Shown: positions 1 through 11,499, numbered from the stretch's first letter. The stretch: 64,000 nucleotides of DNA from Prorocentrum cordatum (GCA_963575745.1 CAUYUJ010016294.1:150133-214132), one strand, 5' to 3'. Numbers and translations are program-made. The notes: generated from the letters alone by a model not told the origin.

Positions 1-17
1 AATCGTTGCCATCTCTT

Positions 18-360
18 CGGGTGGGCCTCCTTCCCAGATCTCCGACGGTCGTTTTTGTAGGGGGTGGCGCTCTTTTTTTTTTTTTTTCCTCGATGTGGGT
101 CTCCGGGGTCATCACAAATTGTTTTCAGGGCGAAAAACTAGCCTGGGGGACCTCTTGGGGCGGCCTTCCTTCCCAGATCGCCGACGCTATGTTTGTTTCA
201 ATCTCAGCATTTTTCCTGGATTTGGGCCTCCGGGGCCCGTTATCAGGCCTCAGCCCCGGGGCACCAACATGGATGTGTGGTGCAAAGCCGCCGCGGTGGA
301 GCGGGTCGGGACCTCTGGGGCCGCGCATTGCAAGAAAATGTCACGTCGTCGGATATCTGG
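18..360. repeat. Dispersed repeat family R, two partial units
   Basis: Two similar segments follow each other here; each carries a block resembling cttcccagatcgccgacg (near 30-48 and 168-187), about 140 bp apart. The second unit ends with a block around 'gggtcgggacctctgggg' that recurs near 12.1, 21.8 and 44.05 kb. No coding sequence is evident. Boundaries are approximate. Confidence 0.45.
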
Positions 361-369
361 GCCTCTTTG

Positions 370-560
370 GGAGGCGTGCCTTGCTTCCGCCAACTTTCGC
401 CGGCGGAAGCCCCCCCTTCCCCCCCCCGTTTTGCTCCCGCCGCCCTCCGCCGCCCTTCCCCCGCCCTTCCGCCGAGGAAGACACGCCATCTTCCCCATCC
501 CTCGAAGGCGAGGCCCTCTCTGGAGCGCCCCGCACGGAGGAGGGGGAAGGGGTGGACGAG
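370..560. repeat. Dispersed repeat family Q, copy 1
   Basis: The block 'gccgaggaaga' followed about 25 bp later by 'tcctcgaaggcgaggcc' and 'tggagcgc' recurs in the same order near 9.8 kb and 23.45 kb. The preceding pyrimidine-rich stretch with repeated cttccgcc is also shared. Unknown origin; possibly another foldback family whose ends I could not define. Confidence 0.45.
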
Positions 561-603
561 GCGGATAGCAGAGGAAGAAGAAACGGCACAAACATACACC
601 CTG

Positions 604-753
604 CGAAATGCTTAAGAAATCATGGGTTAAGAAATTCATAGTCTCAGAACTTGAATGAAAACCCAGCATTTCTATTAAGCTCTTGGGATTTACATTGAAA
701 CATTCAGAATAATCGAGACTCTGGCCGAAAACTTAGGTTTTCTTAAGCATCGC
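604..753. mobile_element. AT-rich foldback element (family AC)
   Basis: Terminal inverted repeats of about 12 bp (atgcttaagaaa at the left, its complement ttttcttaagcat at the right) enclose about 120 bp that is much more AT-rich than its surroundings. The size and structure match the other short foldback elements of the window. Only one copy was noticed, and no clear target duplication was found. Confidence 0.45.
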
Positions 754-915
754 CTGAGGTGTAAACTGTCGACGGCCCGCGCTGACTTCTTGGATCTGCG
801 CTGGACTCCCCTCCCTGGCGCGCGGAGCGCGCCAGGGGCGGCGCTGGAGGCGCCGCCGGAGGGGCCCAGCGCGGATCCAGGAAATCCGCGCGGACCGCCA
901 CAAATTTACTGCAGG
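741..915. mobile_element. Foldback element family A, copy A1
   Basis: It shows the diagnostic order of family A: arm 'gacttcttggatctgcgctgg', a GC-rich palindromic core with ggcgcgcggagcgcgcc and ggcgccgcc, then the complementary arm. The element can fold over nearly its full length. It abuts an E-family element on its right. No coding flank could be read here. Confidence 0.75.
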
Positions 916-1098
916 TTCGTGCCGTGTCGACCCTGGCGTTGGTTCCTGACGCCGCGCTGGATCGTTCAACCTTGAACGATCGGCCGTCTCCGCGACGTCC
1001 GATCGTTCAACATCGACCGATTCTGGGCCGCCGTCGGCGTTCAACGTTGAACGTCGGCGGCGGGGTCGCCGCCGGTCGACACGACGCGAACCTACTGT
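912..1098. mobile_element. Inverted-repeat element family E, copy E1
   Basis: The left end 'gcaggttcgtgccgtgtcg' is matched by the complementary right end 'cgacacgacgcgaacc', with internal short palindromes such as 'gttcaaccttgaac' and 'gttcaacgttgaac'. It is almost identical to the copy at 27056-27246, so it is relatively young. Other copies lie at 53.5, 61.7 and 62.9 kb. Confidence 0.75.
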
Positions 1099-1099
1099 A

Positions 1100-1836
1100 T
1101 GTTTATGTTGGGTTTAGTGGGACCTGCTTTAATGATGTGTGCCGGGGGACGCCCCCGCCCCGTCCCATTCTACCAACTGGCGCTTCCGTCACCCAACGTA
1201 ACACCAGCTACGGCAGACCTGGTTTTGATTCTGGCTGATTCTGCCTCCTCCCTTATCTCCACTTCTCCTCGTCCTCCTTTACTACTTACTTGGGCCTCAT
1301 TCGGATCCACTATAATTTCCTCCGCCTCTGATATTCCTTCTCCTTGTCCTCTCCTTTCTTCATTGAACCTGTATGTGAACCTTCTTCACGTCCAATCGAA
1401 TCCCGCCTCCCTCATGTTTGTCCCCTCCTGTATGCTTGAACCGCTACTGCTTGGATCATAGTCAACTCCAATCGCTTACCTCCTTCTCCTCCTCCACCTT
1501 CTCCTCGTCCCCCTCCTCCTCCTCCTCCTCCTCCTCCTCCTCCTGTTCCGCTTTCCGATTGAATTCTTATTTTGGCCTGGTTCAGATCCCGTAGAATCTC
1601 TCCTCCCTCCCTCCCTCTCCTCCTCCTCCTCCTCCTCTTCTTCTTCCCCCGCCCCTTTCCTTATATTTATTCACGGCTTGAATCATATTCAAATCCAATG
1701 GGATTCCTTCCTCCTTCCTCCCTCTTCTCTCCTTTCTGCTTGCTTCGGTTAAAAGAAACGCTTTTTTGTTCCTTCTTTCTGGCCTGGGAATGCAAGGACG
1801 CATACAGTGGTGTACTTTTCTAAAGTTTGCAGGGTC
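1100..1836. other. Pyrimidine-rich low-complexity DNA
   Basis: CT-rich sequence with short CTC runs around 1510-1545 and 1615-1640. I see no supported gene. Confidence 0.5.
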
Positions 1837-2190
1837 AAGTGCTGCGAGGGAGGCCGCGGCGAGCATTGGGGTCGGCAAAAGCAAAACAACAAGCACAACC
1901 AACACGCATACACAGTGTTTCGTTGCTTCACACATCCCCCAAACCAAGCACACAAACATACACAGTGTTTCCATGCACCAAGGGCGCCATCTACTGCGCA
2001 TGTTTTTTTTGTTATTGCAGGCTCAGAGGGAAGTGCTGCGAGGGAGGCCGCGGCGAGCACTGGGGCCTGCAAAACCGCATGAACAAAACAGAGCAACCAT
2101 ACACACTGATTCCTTGCATCCCAAGCCAGAAAAACCAAACAAACCAAATATACACAGTGTTTCCTTGCACCAAGGGCGCCAAGCGTTGTC
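1837..2190. repeat. Tandem duplication of a ~195 bp unit
   Basis: Both units begin 'agtgctgcgagggaggccg' (1839 and 2033) and end with 'ttgcaccaagggcgcca'. Within each unit a shorter block 'acacagtgtttc' is itself repeated. The units differ at scattered positions, so this is an old duplication. No gene is supported. Confidence 0.7.
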
Positions 2191-2226
2191 TGGTATTGGT
2201 TCTGTATCGCTACAACGAGTAGTGGG

Positions 2227-2354
2227 AGCAGGAGCAGGAGGAGGAGGAGGAGGAGGAGGAGGAGGAGGAGGAGCAGGAGGCGGAGGAGGAGGAGGAGAGG
2301 GGGAGGACAAATAAGAGAGAGAGAGAGAGGAGACCGAGGAAGGAGCAGAGAAGC

Positions 2355-2389
<35 letters not shown>

Positions 2390-2535
2390 GAGAGAGGTAT
2401 GATCACAAAAGGGGGCGGGGGCGACCATATATATACACACATATATATATATATACATTTGTACACTTACAGATCTACACATTAATATATATATATATAT
2501 AAAATGTGTATCTATGTATATATATGTACACGTAT
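2227..2535. repeat. Compound microsatellite: GGA, GA and AT runs
   Basis: GGA/GCA repeats to about 2300, GA runs to about 2400, then ATAT tracts to about 2530. Translations of this stretch are pure low complexity. Confidence 0.9.
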
Positions 2536-2554
2536 ACAGACATGATGGGTAGTG

Positions 2555-2930
2555 AAGAGGGCTCGTGCGGGAACCTGGCTCTGAAACGGAAAGCGCCCTC
2601 CGTCCCTGCGAGCGAGCGCGGCGCGAAGTCGAGCACCGCATTTCGAGAACGGATCGCCTTCCATACTTTGAAGCTGCTGGGCACCTCTTGGACGAACGTA
2701 CGTGGAACCACACTTTGAAGCCTGGCAGCCGTGGATCCGTGTAGCTCTTGGAGCTTGCAGACTTCAAGGCCACCGGCGGCGAGGAAGTTCTGGGCGAAAC
2801 GCCCGATCCGCCCTGCCGACGCGGCTCGTGGCGCTGAGGATGAAGCGGTGAGGAGGAGAGGAGGGAGGATGGGGGAGGGCAAAGAGCTCGGGAGTGTCAG
2901 TGCCAGCTCTAAACGCACTTCTGTACCCAC
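2555..2930 (-). CDS. Weak exon candidate, unrecognised
   Basis: The minus strand is open without low-complexity bias and gives a protein-like stretch containing AQNFLAAGGLEVCKLQEL and SSFKVWKAIRSRNAVLDFAP. I do not recognise a family. A block 'actttgaagc.g' occurs twice about 50 bp apart (near 2665 and 2710), so part of the stretch may be a duplication rather than exon. Limits are arbitrary. It could equally be chance in GC-rich DNA. Confidence 0.25.
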
Positions 2931-2989
2931 TGCGTAAGGATGCTGGCCGATGTGGGTTTTGTAGCCCGATCGGTCCGACATCGATGAAT

Positions 2990-3640
2990 CTGTCTTGAGG
3001 AGGTCTCAAGCGGAATCGCCTCTTAGACTCGGCCAACACGGAGGGCACCTAACAGTTTTGGACTCACTGACCAAATCAGTCGCGATTGTGGATTTCCCCC
3101 TGGACAGACTTCCTCGGAAACAGCGATTTCGACATGATGTCGGATCTCGTCGGTTCGAAACCGAATTTGCGATTTCTCCGACCATCTTTGCCGCGAGCTT
3201 TTCGACCGAAATCGAAACTCGTCGGTCTGAAATCGGAAAGGGGACTTCGCAAAATATTTCCCCGTAAACGAAACTTTGACTGGGGCTGAACATTTCCGGG
3301 CCGTTAGCCAAAGTGAGCGAGAGCACATGCCTTCGCTACCCGAAGCACGGAGACGCACCCATGACGGCATTTTATTCGGACCCCGCCGCCTGGCGGGGGA
3401 AGCGCTGCGTTTCGGCCAGACTTTCGTAACGTCGAAACATGGGGTACTGGCCACCGTCTCACCATGGGACAGGAAGAGTGAGAAGAACAACTTCGCGTTG
3501 GGAGGAAGGGGTTGGGAGGATGAAGGGCAGGAATAATAGCATCCGGATGCAATTAACGATACCTTCGGCTGCCTACGGGTAAGGAAACCCTAATTTCTCC
3601 AAACCCCATCCTCCCAATGCGATAATTGTCTTCCCGGAAG
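2990..3640. other. Unassigned DNA with a small inverted repeat
   Basis: The strands near 3503-3524 (ttgggaggatg) and 3605-3617 (catcctcccaa) are complementary, which suggests a small foldback element of about 110 bp. The preceding 3050-3290 stretch carries scattered cgaaatcg/cgatttc motifs. No gene is supported. Confidence 0.35.
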
Positions 3641-3699
3641 AAGGGTGTCGCCCCCCTCGTGCACACCCCGTGCCTGTCTGGGCCCCCGAAGCGGCGGAG

Positions 3700-3985
3700 C
3701 ATTCTTGACAGTTTTCTCGAAAAACTGCCTCTCGATCATGACGACTGCCGAAAACCGATTCACCGAAACGGTAAAGCAACGATTCACCGTAACTGCCTGG
3801 GCAATGCGGCGAAGGACGTTCGGAGCCGGTTCGAAACATGTTCGAACCTGGTAGAAGACAACGGTGATCCAAGCCAAGCCCCCAAGCAGGAGAAACGAAA
3901 ACGGTAAAACAACGGCGCTGGAACCGTAAACACAACGGCGGCGGAAACGGTAACGAAAACACGGAGACACGAAAACGGTACCAAA
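3700..3985. repeat. Short dispersed 'gaaacggtaa' repeats
   Basis: Variants of cgaaacggtaa and gattcacc recur about ten times with irregular spacing. Looks like a degenerate minisatellite or the AT-richer interior of a foldback element. Nothing coding is seen. Confidence 0.4.
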
Positions 3986-3989
3986 CACT

Positions 3990-4182
3990 GCACTGGTGTT
4001 TCCAGGGCCCGCTGAGCTCGATGCTCGGCATGCAGGCCAGGCCCCGCAGGCTTGCTGGCGCCCGTGAGCCTGTCGTCACCCTCGGCAGCGCCGCCCAGCT
4101 CCGCCAGGATCTCCGCGGCGCTCGGCAGCGCGGGCGCCTGTGAGGCGCCATGGGGGGGCTCTTCGGCCTCCGTCTGGCTCAT
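3990..4182 (-). CDS. Putative first exon, unrecognised acidic protein
   Basis: From an ATG at 4182 the minus strand encodes about 63 residues beginning MSQTEAEEPPHGASQAPALP and continuing AAEILAELGGAAEGDD. The composition (Glu, Asp, Ala, no repeats) is far more protein-like than the surroundings. It runs into the repeat-rich stretch below 3990, where an intron would be expected. An H-family element begins about 55 bp upstream of the start. No domain is recognised. Confidence 0.4.
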
Positions 4183-4239
4183 CTGCCACGGCGTATGTCA
4201 TCACCGTCGTGTGCCTTCCTCGTCCGCTCACGCCTCGTT

Positions 4240-4475
4240 CTTCGAATGCGGACGTGGCCGCAAGAAACCCTCGCCGGAAACCCGACAGTGAAAACCCGTG
4301 CGCGAGCTGCAAATGCGAGGGAACCCGAAGCACCCATGGAGGCAGCAGCTTCTTTGACAGCCGCGGGAAGTCCCCGCGCAGAGCGCAGAGCCAAGAAACC
4401 CGAGGTACTCTGACGACACGCATCCCGTTCCTTGATGCGCGGCCACACTGTACCACGAATATAGTGCAACGGCGC
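4240..4475. mobile_element. Family H element, subfamily b, copy 1
   Basis: Shares the ordered blocks 'ggccgcaagaaacc', 'cgggaag', 'agagccaagaaaccc' and 'cttgatgcgcg' with the copies near 25.45 and 62.2 kb. It ends in 'cacactgta', the family's acagtgg-type terminal repeat. Boundaries within about 10 bp. Confidence 0.6.
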
Positions 4476-4499
4476 GCTCCATAAATGTGGTGCCGCGAT

Positions 4500-5260
4500 T
4501 GTGCTCGCTGCTCTCGGTCCAGCAGCATGCGTTCACAATTCGCTGTTCTTGATCCAACATGCGCTCACAATAGGGTGAGCAATCCATAACATGCCATCCC
4601 GATTGCATACCCTCAAGTGCTAGCCGTGCCGTGCACGACAGGCCACGAGGCCAATGGGATGCGAGCGACCGAGCTGACTCTTGAGTTTCCTCACGCGAGG
4701 GCCGCAAGGGGCCATGAGGCCTTGCCACCGACTCGCGTCTCGACCGCCCCCCGACACTAGGGCCAGAGGGGACCCAGGGCCACTGGCCACGAGCCAACGA
4801 GTCGACCTTTGAGCGTCGCCGATCGCGCGAGGGCCACGGAGACACGAACAACCGAATCGACTCCTGAGCTTCATACCGAAGGGCTTCGAGGATCCGTCAC
4901 GCGGCCTTCGCATGACACGTCACGTGATCCGCCACGCAGGTGTCCCGTGACTTGCCATCATGCACTTTCCTTCTCACCTCCGCGGCCACCTGCTGTCGCC
5001 GCCAATGGTCAAGCGCCACGGCGTGAAACAGACGACCGCCAAGTACTTCGGGAACGCGGCACGAACCAACCTGCAATCGGCGATTGCGTGATGTGTCGAG
5101 GTGCTTTTCCAAGCCCTCCTGTGTTTGGTACTCGTTTTGGGTAGAGCACTGCTGCTCCCATCCTTTCCCGCTTCCTCCCTTTCTCCTCGCTTCCTCTTCG
5201 CTTGTTCCCAATTTTCCTCTCTCTCGCCCTCTCTGGATTCTGCCAACTGCGCAACCGTCG
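4500..5260. repeat. Degenerate tandem repeats (family Y) and unassigned DNA
   Basis: Between 4620 and 4910, blocks resembling 'cacgcgagggcc' and 'ggggccat(g)aggc' with 'cgactcg' recur every 60-70 bp. The same motif set appears at 6380-6620 and 6895-7015. The remainder to 5260 is unassigned. Confidence 0.45.
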
Positions 5261-5269
5261 CCGCTTTTG

Positions 5270-5960
5270 TGAGCTCTTCGGGGGGTCTGACAGAGTGCGG
5301 TCTCATGTACATGCAAGCGGTACCTCGCGCTCCCAGGGGGCTGCCATGTGTGCAACGGCTGTCGCCACTTTCGTGAGCCCCTGGGAGGTCCAGCGGGATG
5401 AGGTCATACCCCGTTCCGCACGTGGCCTCGTGCTCCCTGGGGGCAGCCAAGTGCGCAAGTGTCATATCCGAGCGGGAGTTCGCGCTCCCTGGGGCTGCCA
5501 TCGGCGCAACCGTCGCCACTGCCGCGAACTCTTGGGAGGTCCAGCAAGTTACGGTCATGCCCAGGTCTGGGCGGGCCCCGCGCTCCCTGAGGTTGTGTAC
5601 AGGCGAGCGATGGAACTCAACGGGCCTTCCGCATGACGACATGACGGCCTCACGCGGTGGCTTACGCGGGCCGCCTGCGCGGCACGATCGACTGGAGGCG
5701 AGGGTGCTTGCGCGCGACCTTACGCTCGAATGCTGGCGCAAGCGACCTCGCCTTTCTACGTCGCTCAAATGTCGCCACTTTCGTGAGCTCCTGGGAGGTC
5801 CAGCGGTTGGCGGTGCGACCAGCACGTCGTAGCTCACGCTCCCTGGGGAACTGCCAACGGCGGAGCTGTCACACCTCATGTGAGAACCTGGGAGGTCCAA
5901 CGGAATGCGGTCTTTGCCAGATCCAAACGGGATCTCGCGCCGTGAGAGCGCGCGGCTGCG
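5270..5960. repeat. ~105 bp minisatellite (family P), plus orientation
   Basis: At least five imperfect units each contain 'cgcgctcccTgggg', 'gccatcggcgcaacc', 'gtcgccac' and 'ctcttgggaggtccagc'. The same unit occurs in the opposite orientation at 43880-44600. Some units stay open in all frames, so long open stretches here are not evidence of a gene. Confidence 0.75.
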
Positions 5961-5999
5961 AACACTCCGTGCCTGCAGTGAGCGGCGCAGGGTTAGGTC

Positions 6000-6631
6000 A
6001 CGATGTTGATTACAATACTCAGCCCAGGACCACTTCTGCATCGGCGATTTGACAAAAGCATCTTCATCGTCACCGACCGCATGCCATTCCCCATCGCCAT
6101 CCGCACCATCCTCTGACTCATCCTTGTGCTGGTGCTTGGTCATGCCCATGCCACCACCCTCCTCCTCTATGAAAGCCCTGCGTCTCCTCCTCCTCCTCCT
6201 CCTCCTCCACCTTCTGCTGTCCCTCCTCCCCTTCGGTGTCTCCTTGTCCTCTAAGTACAGGTCCCATCGGGTGTGCAGCGGCTGGGTTCACGCGTCGCTT
6301 CCAAAACAGACCGCGTGGCATTACGGATGCTCGCTCGTCTTGGGCGTGCCCAGTGGTGCTACGACCTGATGCAGCTGGGCTGGGCACGCCCCTGGGCAAT
6401 CCACATGAGGACGCCAGGCGCCACGGAACCTAAGGGCCACTGAATCTGCCCGCGAGCCTCGCCGCCTGCGCGAAAGCCAAGGGAGGCCCAGGGGCCGCTG
6501 GCCATGATGGGGGCACCCTGCCACGAGCCACGAGCCGCCGACTCGCCTCCCGAGCCTCGCCCACCTCGGGAGGGCCCACGAAGGGGCCGTGGGCCTCGAG
6601 CCCTGAGGCTTACCTGTCACACAGCAGCCGT
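6000..6631. repeat. Unassigned DNA with a CTC run and family Y repeats
   Basis: A short CTC run lies at 6181-6212, and Y-type degenerate units occupy about 6380-6620. No gene is supported. Confidence 0.45.
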
Positions 6632-6852
6632 GGAGGAGGAGGAGGAGGAGGAGGAGGAGGAGGAGGAGGAGGAGGAGGAGGAGGAGGAGGAGGAGGAGGA
6701 GGAGGAGGAGGAGGAGGAGGAATAGGAGGAGGGAATAGGAGGAGGAGGAGGAGGAGGAGGAGGAGGAGGAGGAGGAGGAGGAGGAGGAGGAGGAGGAGGA
6801 GGAGGAGGAGGAGGAGGAAGAGCAGGAGGAGGAGGAGGAGGCGGAGGAGCAC
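6632..6852. repeat. (GGA)n microsatellite, two blocks
   Basis: Nearly uninterrupted GGA on the plus strand, broken once around 6721-6738. Predicted polyGlu/polySer frames are artefacts. Confidence 0.97.
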
Positions 6853-7650
6853 AGGATCAGTGAATCACAGCGCCATGGGCCAGTGCAGGGGGCGCCATGG
6901 GGCCACCGAGCCGATATCTCTGAACCCCACCCTCCACACGACGGGACCTCACGGGCACGGGCTCGACTCCAGACCCCCCCGTCACGCGAGCGCGACCACG
7001 AAGGGCCGTGGGACCACACACGAAAAGAAGGAACAGCGCGCAACCAGCACACGGCAATCGTGCGGCAAACCTCCTGCCGTCGTCATTGCCGCCCTCCTCC
7101 TCATCTCGGGCGCCTCCTCGGCATCCTCCTTGGCGCTCGGCGGCGGCAAAGGGAGCTCGCTCCTGACCGGCGCTGCCAACGCAGCACCTGGCCAACGGGA
7201 CCGCAATGCCCCCAGCGACTGGTCGCCGTGCCATCTTGGCGGCGGGCAAATTCTGTGCCAGGATTGGGGGGCAGGCCTTCGAAGAACGGGAACTGCCCTC
7301 TTGAAGGGAACGAGCCCTCTTGAACTTCCTAGAAGGGAAACGGCCCTTCCTAGAAGGGAACGGCCCTTCCTAAGATTGGAGGCCTCCTAGAAGGGAGCAT
7401 ACCATCCTTGAACTTCCGCCCAAGTCCTTGGGGCCACCAGGCGCGCGACCCGGCAACTGTGCGTACCCTCCCGCCTCAAAACCGCAACTCGGCCTCGACA
7501 GATCGTCCAGTATTGCGGGGGCCAGGACCCGCACGCCCCGAAACAATCTGTGGCTGGTCTGGGCCTCATTGAGCCTCCCGCGCCGAGGGGTGGGCACTCC
7601 TCGCAGATGTGGAGGAGTGGCGGGCCAAGATGCTTAGGGTGCCCGCCAAG
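6853..7650. repeat. Unassigned DNA with a ~20 bp tandem repeat
   Basis: A family Y unit lies at 6895-7015. Between 7281 and 7400 a unit containing 'cttcctagaagggaacggcc' is repeated about three times with shorter relatives. Nothing else is recognised. Confidence 0.5.
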
Positions 7651-8095
7651 GCAACACAACACACAATACACACAACACACACAACACACAACACACAACA
7701 CACACGACACACACACACGACACACACGAAACACACACACACACAACACACACAACACACAACACACACACAAACAACACACAACACAACCAACGCACAC
7801 AGCACACACAAACAACACACACAACACACCACACACCACACACCACACAGAACACACAAACATACACACAGACACACATACCTATAGACACACAGACACA
7901 CACAGGCACACACAGACACACAGACACACACACACGCACGCATACACACACACACGCACGCACATGCACACATACACACGCGCACACACAATACACACAA
8001 CAACACTCACAACACCACACTCAACAGCACACACAACAACACACGCACAACACACACCATACACATACACCCACACACATACTACAATCGGACCT
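7650..8095. repeat. CA-rich satellite, 445 bp
   Basis: Degenerate AACACAC, ACACAG and ACGCAC repeats. It is the same type as the much longer tract at 16.6-20.5 kb. Confidence 0.95.
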
Positions 8096-8099
8096 AGGC

Positions 8100-9375
8100 C
8101 ATAAGAACATCTTTCAAGAACGCGAGACCCTCCGCCGGCCAAAACACACAGAACAGCCAAGGGTACCCTCCTCAAAATGGACAATCACATCCTACAAATA
8201 ACGCTAGGGTGCCCTCCCCTGAGCCGTGCACCCTTCTCGTGCAACTTCAGCAGCCGAGTCTTTCCCGCTGCCCGATGCTGCGGCAGTCTGCCTATGGGGC
8301 AGACGTCGGGAGGGGGGGATGGTGATTTTGTTTTCTCACGCTGCCCACTCCCGCTGCTGCTGCTGCTGTTGCTCCTCCTCCTTTTCAGGCTGTCGCTGTG
8401 GAGTCAGAGTGGGATGACTCCTGGGCGCATCCTACTACTGGAGGGGGGAAAGACAATACTGGCTTCGTGAACATAACGCGGGCGGGCCCCTGAACAGTGG
8501 ACAGTACAACGGACCCGCAATTCTGCCCGCTAAGGGCGCACTCGGAGAGGAGGCGTCTTTTCTATATACGAGGGGTGTAGATCAACCGTGGCCACGCTTC
8601 GAATCCGCTGACCCTTTTGCGGTCGGCGCGCGTGTCAAATTGCCCCTCCCCCACCGAGACTTCAACCATTCGTTCATTCGATGGGTGAGCTCACCACCTG
8701 GAAGGCGGACGGGCTCGTTGAAGGTGCGGGGCGCACCGCCATTTTTCCCCGAAGGCGGCTCCAAAACAGCAGGCGAGCCCCAGGATTCCGCGAGGACGGC
8801 CCAACGTGCCTCCAAGACAGCGCACGGGCTCCCAAAGGGGCTGGAAGCGGCACACGACATGCCCTGAGAGAGGGCTTCAGAGAACCCGGAGAAGACCGAC
8901 ATGGCCAACACCGAATACGAACATCGTGTCCTTCACCATGTTGCCGTCTCGGCCTTTCGACCTCAGTTGACCCGAAGAATTCTCTGGAAGGCCCACCTGG
9001 GTCCCAAGAAGCCTCTAAGACGGTCCCAGGAGGGCTCAAACACTGCACAGACTGCCCCCAGAGATACAAGACTGCCCAGCAGACGACCCCAACGCACTCC
9101 CCAAGAACGACCCTGGAGCCTCGCCCACGCCCCTGAGAACCTCACCCCAGCTGTCCCGAAGGCCCCCCCCCCAAAGGCTCCGCAGATGCCTCCGAAGCTC
9201 CAGGAGTCCCTCGAGAATGCTGCGCTGACGACCAACTGCACCGCCGCTCGGTCCCAACTCGGCCTGGACTTGGCCCCCCCAGAGTCTCTTGCGCGGGATT
9301 CAATCCGCCGTTCGGTCCCAACTCGGCCTGGACTTGGCCCCCCGAAGGTCTCTTGCGCGGGATTCCGTGACTGCC
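8100..9375. repeat. Unassigned DNA, degenerate short repeats and a 70 bp tandem pair
   Basis: From about 8985 to 9220, 'cccccaaga' and 'gcctccaaga'-like blocks recur in a 12-24 bp rhythm, as at 38.84-38.99 and 46.5-46.88 kb. At 9245-9375 a 70 bp unit containing 'tcccaactcggcctggactt' occurs twice in tandem. Open minus-strand translations are Trp/Gly/Leu-rich repeats, probably not a protein. Confidence 0.55.
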
Positions 9376-9466
9376 CAGCCTCCCCCCCAGCTGGCCGCTG
9401 GGCTGCCGAGGCCCGAACGAGCGGGCCGTGGGACCGAGTACAATTCACCGCCAGTGTCCTTTTTTC

Positions 9467-9645
9467 TCGGGCCGAGCGAAAGGGGGGGATAGCAAAGGGG
9501 GGTTTGAGAATCAACTCACGTGCGTAGCTGATTTTCCCGGCGCCTCCCGGCGCCAGAGGCGGCCATGTATCGAGGCATGCAGCAGATTTCGTAAACCCCC
9601 CTTTTCCTATCCCCCCGTTTCGTTCGGCCCGATTTCCCCTCAAGA
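9467..9645. mobile_element. Foldback element family Z
   Basis: Terminal inverted repeats of about 45 bp with few mismatches: 'cgggccgagcgaaagg...gggtttgagaatc' on the left is complementary to 'gatttcgtaaaccccc...ttcggcccg' on the right. The middle contains 'ggcgcctcccggcgcc'. Total about 180 bp, matching the other elements. One copy was seen. Confidence 0.8.
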
Positions 9646-9649
9646 AACA

Positions 9650-9870
9650 ATGGAGTACCAGCCGCCCATTCTGGCCGTTCCGGCGAAAACCTGGATCCAA
9701 ACGGCATCCCCTGGAAGGCAAATTCTTTAGCTTCCGCCGCCCTCCTGCCGGCGGAGCCGCCCTCGCTCCACTTCCGCCGCCCCCCGGCCAGCTCCCGCCG
9801 AGGAAGGGATGCCAACTTCTCCGATCCTCGAAGGAGTGTTCCTTTCTGGAGCGCTCCGTGTGGGAAATCT
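9650..9870. repeat. Dispersed repeat family Q, copy 2
   Basis: Shares 'cattctggccgttcc', cttccgcc repeats, 'cgccgaggaaggga' and 'ttctccgatcctcgaagga' with copies near 0.45 and 23.45 kb. Confidence 0.5.
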
Positions 9871-11260
9871 GGCTCGCCAAGGCGAAGGGAGCGTCAGGAG
9901 GGGCCCAGCTCGCCCGGGGGGGAAATACCGAGCTGGAGACGGCGACGAACCCCCGATAGCGCATCCGCACGCTCTCGGGCAGAGTGGGCCATCCTGCCCC
10001 TGCCCGCGATGAGTGGGCGATTGGGGGGTCGATGCCCCTCCCCTGAGCCTGTCCCCCCCCATGTCGTTGCCCCCTCAGAATTCCGCTGCCTGGCGGCCGC
10101 TCGGCGGCGATGCAGGCGCGCCCCTGGAGAACGCTCTCGGCCGGGCGCAGCTGCTGGAATATGCGTCCCGAGGCCGGCAGAGCGCGGAGAGCCGACGAGA
10201 TCATCCGAAAACCTCGAGGCGAGGACCTGCCAAGGCCGCCGAGCTGCCGCCGCCGCCTGGAGGAGGAGGAGGAGGAGGAGGAGGAGGAGGAGGAGGAGGA
10301 GGAGGAGGAGGAGGAGGAGGAGGAGGAGGAGGAGGAGGAGGAGGAGGAGGAGGAGGAGGAGGAGGGAGGAGGGGGAGGAGGAGGGGGTCCGCCCAGGGCG
10401 CCGTCCGAGGCTGCCGCGGATTGCGCTGGCGCCGCCGCGCCGGGAGCGACGCGCTCGGGCGTGGCACTCCGCGCGCGCCAGCCGCTCGCCGCCGCAGTGG
10501 CGGCGCCAGCCTGCGGCACGGGAGCGCGGTGCGTAAGGAACACCAGACGCATCGGCCTGCTACAGTCGTCGTGCTGCCACGAAGAACGCCGAAAAGGAGA
10601 GAGATGGAGGCTTTTCTCGCGACGGCGAGCTTCGGCCACGAGAAGGTTCCCCGACCTGGACCACTGGAGCGGCCCCGCTGACTTCGGCCTCCTGCTCGGA
10701 CGTCGGGCTCGAACACACGCCACCCAGCAGAACGACACGATCCCTGACGGGTCACCGCCGTGCTTGTTCTTCTTGAAGTGCGGCTGCACTAAATCTTCCT
10801 GCCCGCTTTGAGATACGGAGCGATATACAGATCCTCATATCGACTTATCGATGTGTTGCAATGTGACGTCACGGCTCCACGTAGCATAACTGGTGTGACT
10901 CCTCTAACAGCGCTTGCCTTAACACAGACCTCGATTCGTATGTTAGGGATTGGTCGACGATGTCTGGCCATGGGTGGCCAGAGGGTCCCCCCATGATCCA
11001 ATTGTCGGGGGGTCTGGTGGCGCGTGGCAATGAAATCCGATCCGTAATACCCAATGGTCGTGAGTGTCTGGTCATTGGTGGCCGTGGGGCCCCGCTGAGT
11101 TCAGCCACCATGCTTTGGTGCGCAGTGCAGTGCAGTGTCCTCAGGTCCCTTAGGCAATCCTGAGACTGCGGTACTGCATACTTCGACATGGCCGAATTCT
11201 GGGCGCTCCTGGGGCACGGCTGCGTTTTTTTCGCATGTTAGCCAGCGTGGACCCCCAAAC
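9871..11260. other. Unassigned DNA with a (GGA)n array
   Basis: A GGA array of about 110 bp lies at 10258-10372. The minus strand is open for more than 600 codons across it, but the centre is polySer and I recognise no domain on either side. Around 10800-11200 the sequence is less GC-rich and shows no gene. Confidence 0.4.
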
Positions 11261-11264
11261 AGCG

Positions 11265-11490
11265 TGTTCTAGCATGCTATGTGGTACAATCTATGTGGTG
11301 GTGTATATATATATATATATATATATACATGTGTATATATATATATATATATACATATATATGGATGAATATGTGCGTGTGCGTGTGTGTGTGCTATGGT
11401 TTACGCTATGTGGTACTATCTATGTGGTGTAAGGTAGGTGGTGCAAGCGATGTGGTGTAAGCTATGTGGTGCAACCTCTGCTGTGCAACA
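11265..11490. repeat. Degenerate 'ctatgtggtgcaa' tandem repeats with AT core (family X)
   Basis: About eight copies of variants of 'ctatgtggtgcaatc' surround AT dinucleotide runs at 11307-11360. The same unit recurs at 15832-15995. Confidence 0.75.
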
Positions 11491-11499
11491 TAGATGTCC

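Noticed and set aside
3150-3165. 'ggttcgaaacc' matching a tRNA B-box
   Set aside because: No acceptor stem, A-box or anticodon arm can be formed around it. The motif is part of a cgaaatc-rich repeat.
4974-6149. 391-codon minus-strand open frame
   Set aside because: Lies over the P minisatellite, whose units happen to lack stops in several frames.
8963-10789. 608-codon minus-strand open frame
   Set aside because: The centre is a GGA/CTC array, one end is a short-period repeat and part is a foldback element (Z). No conserved motif.
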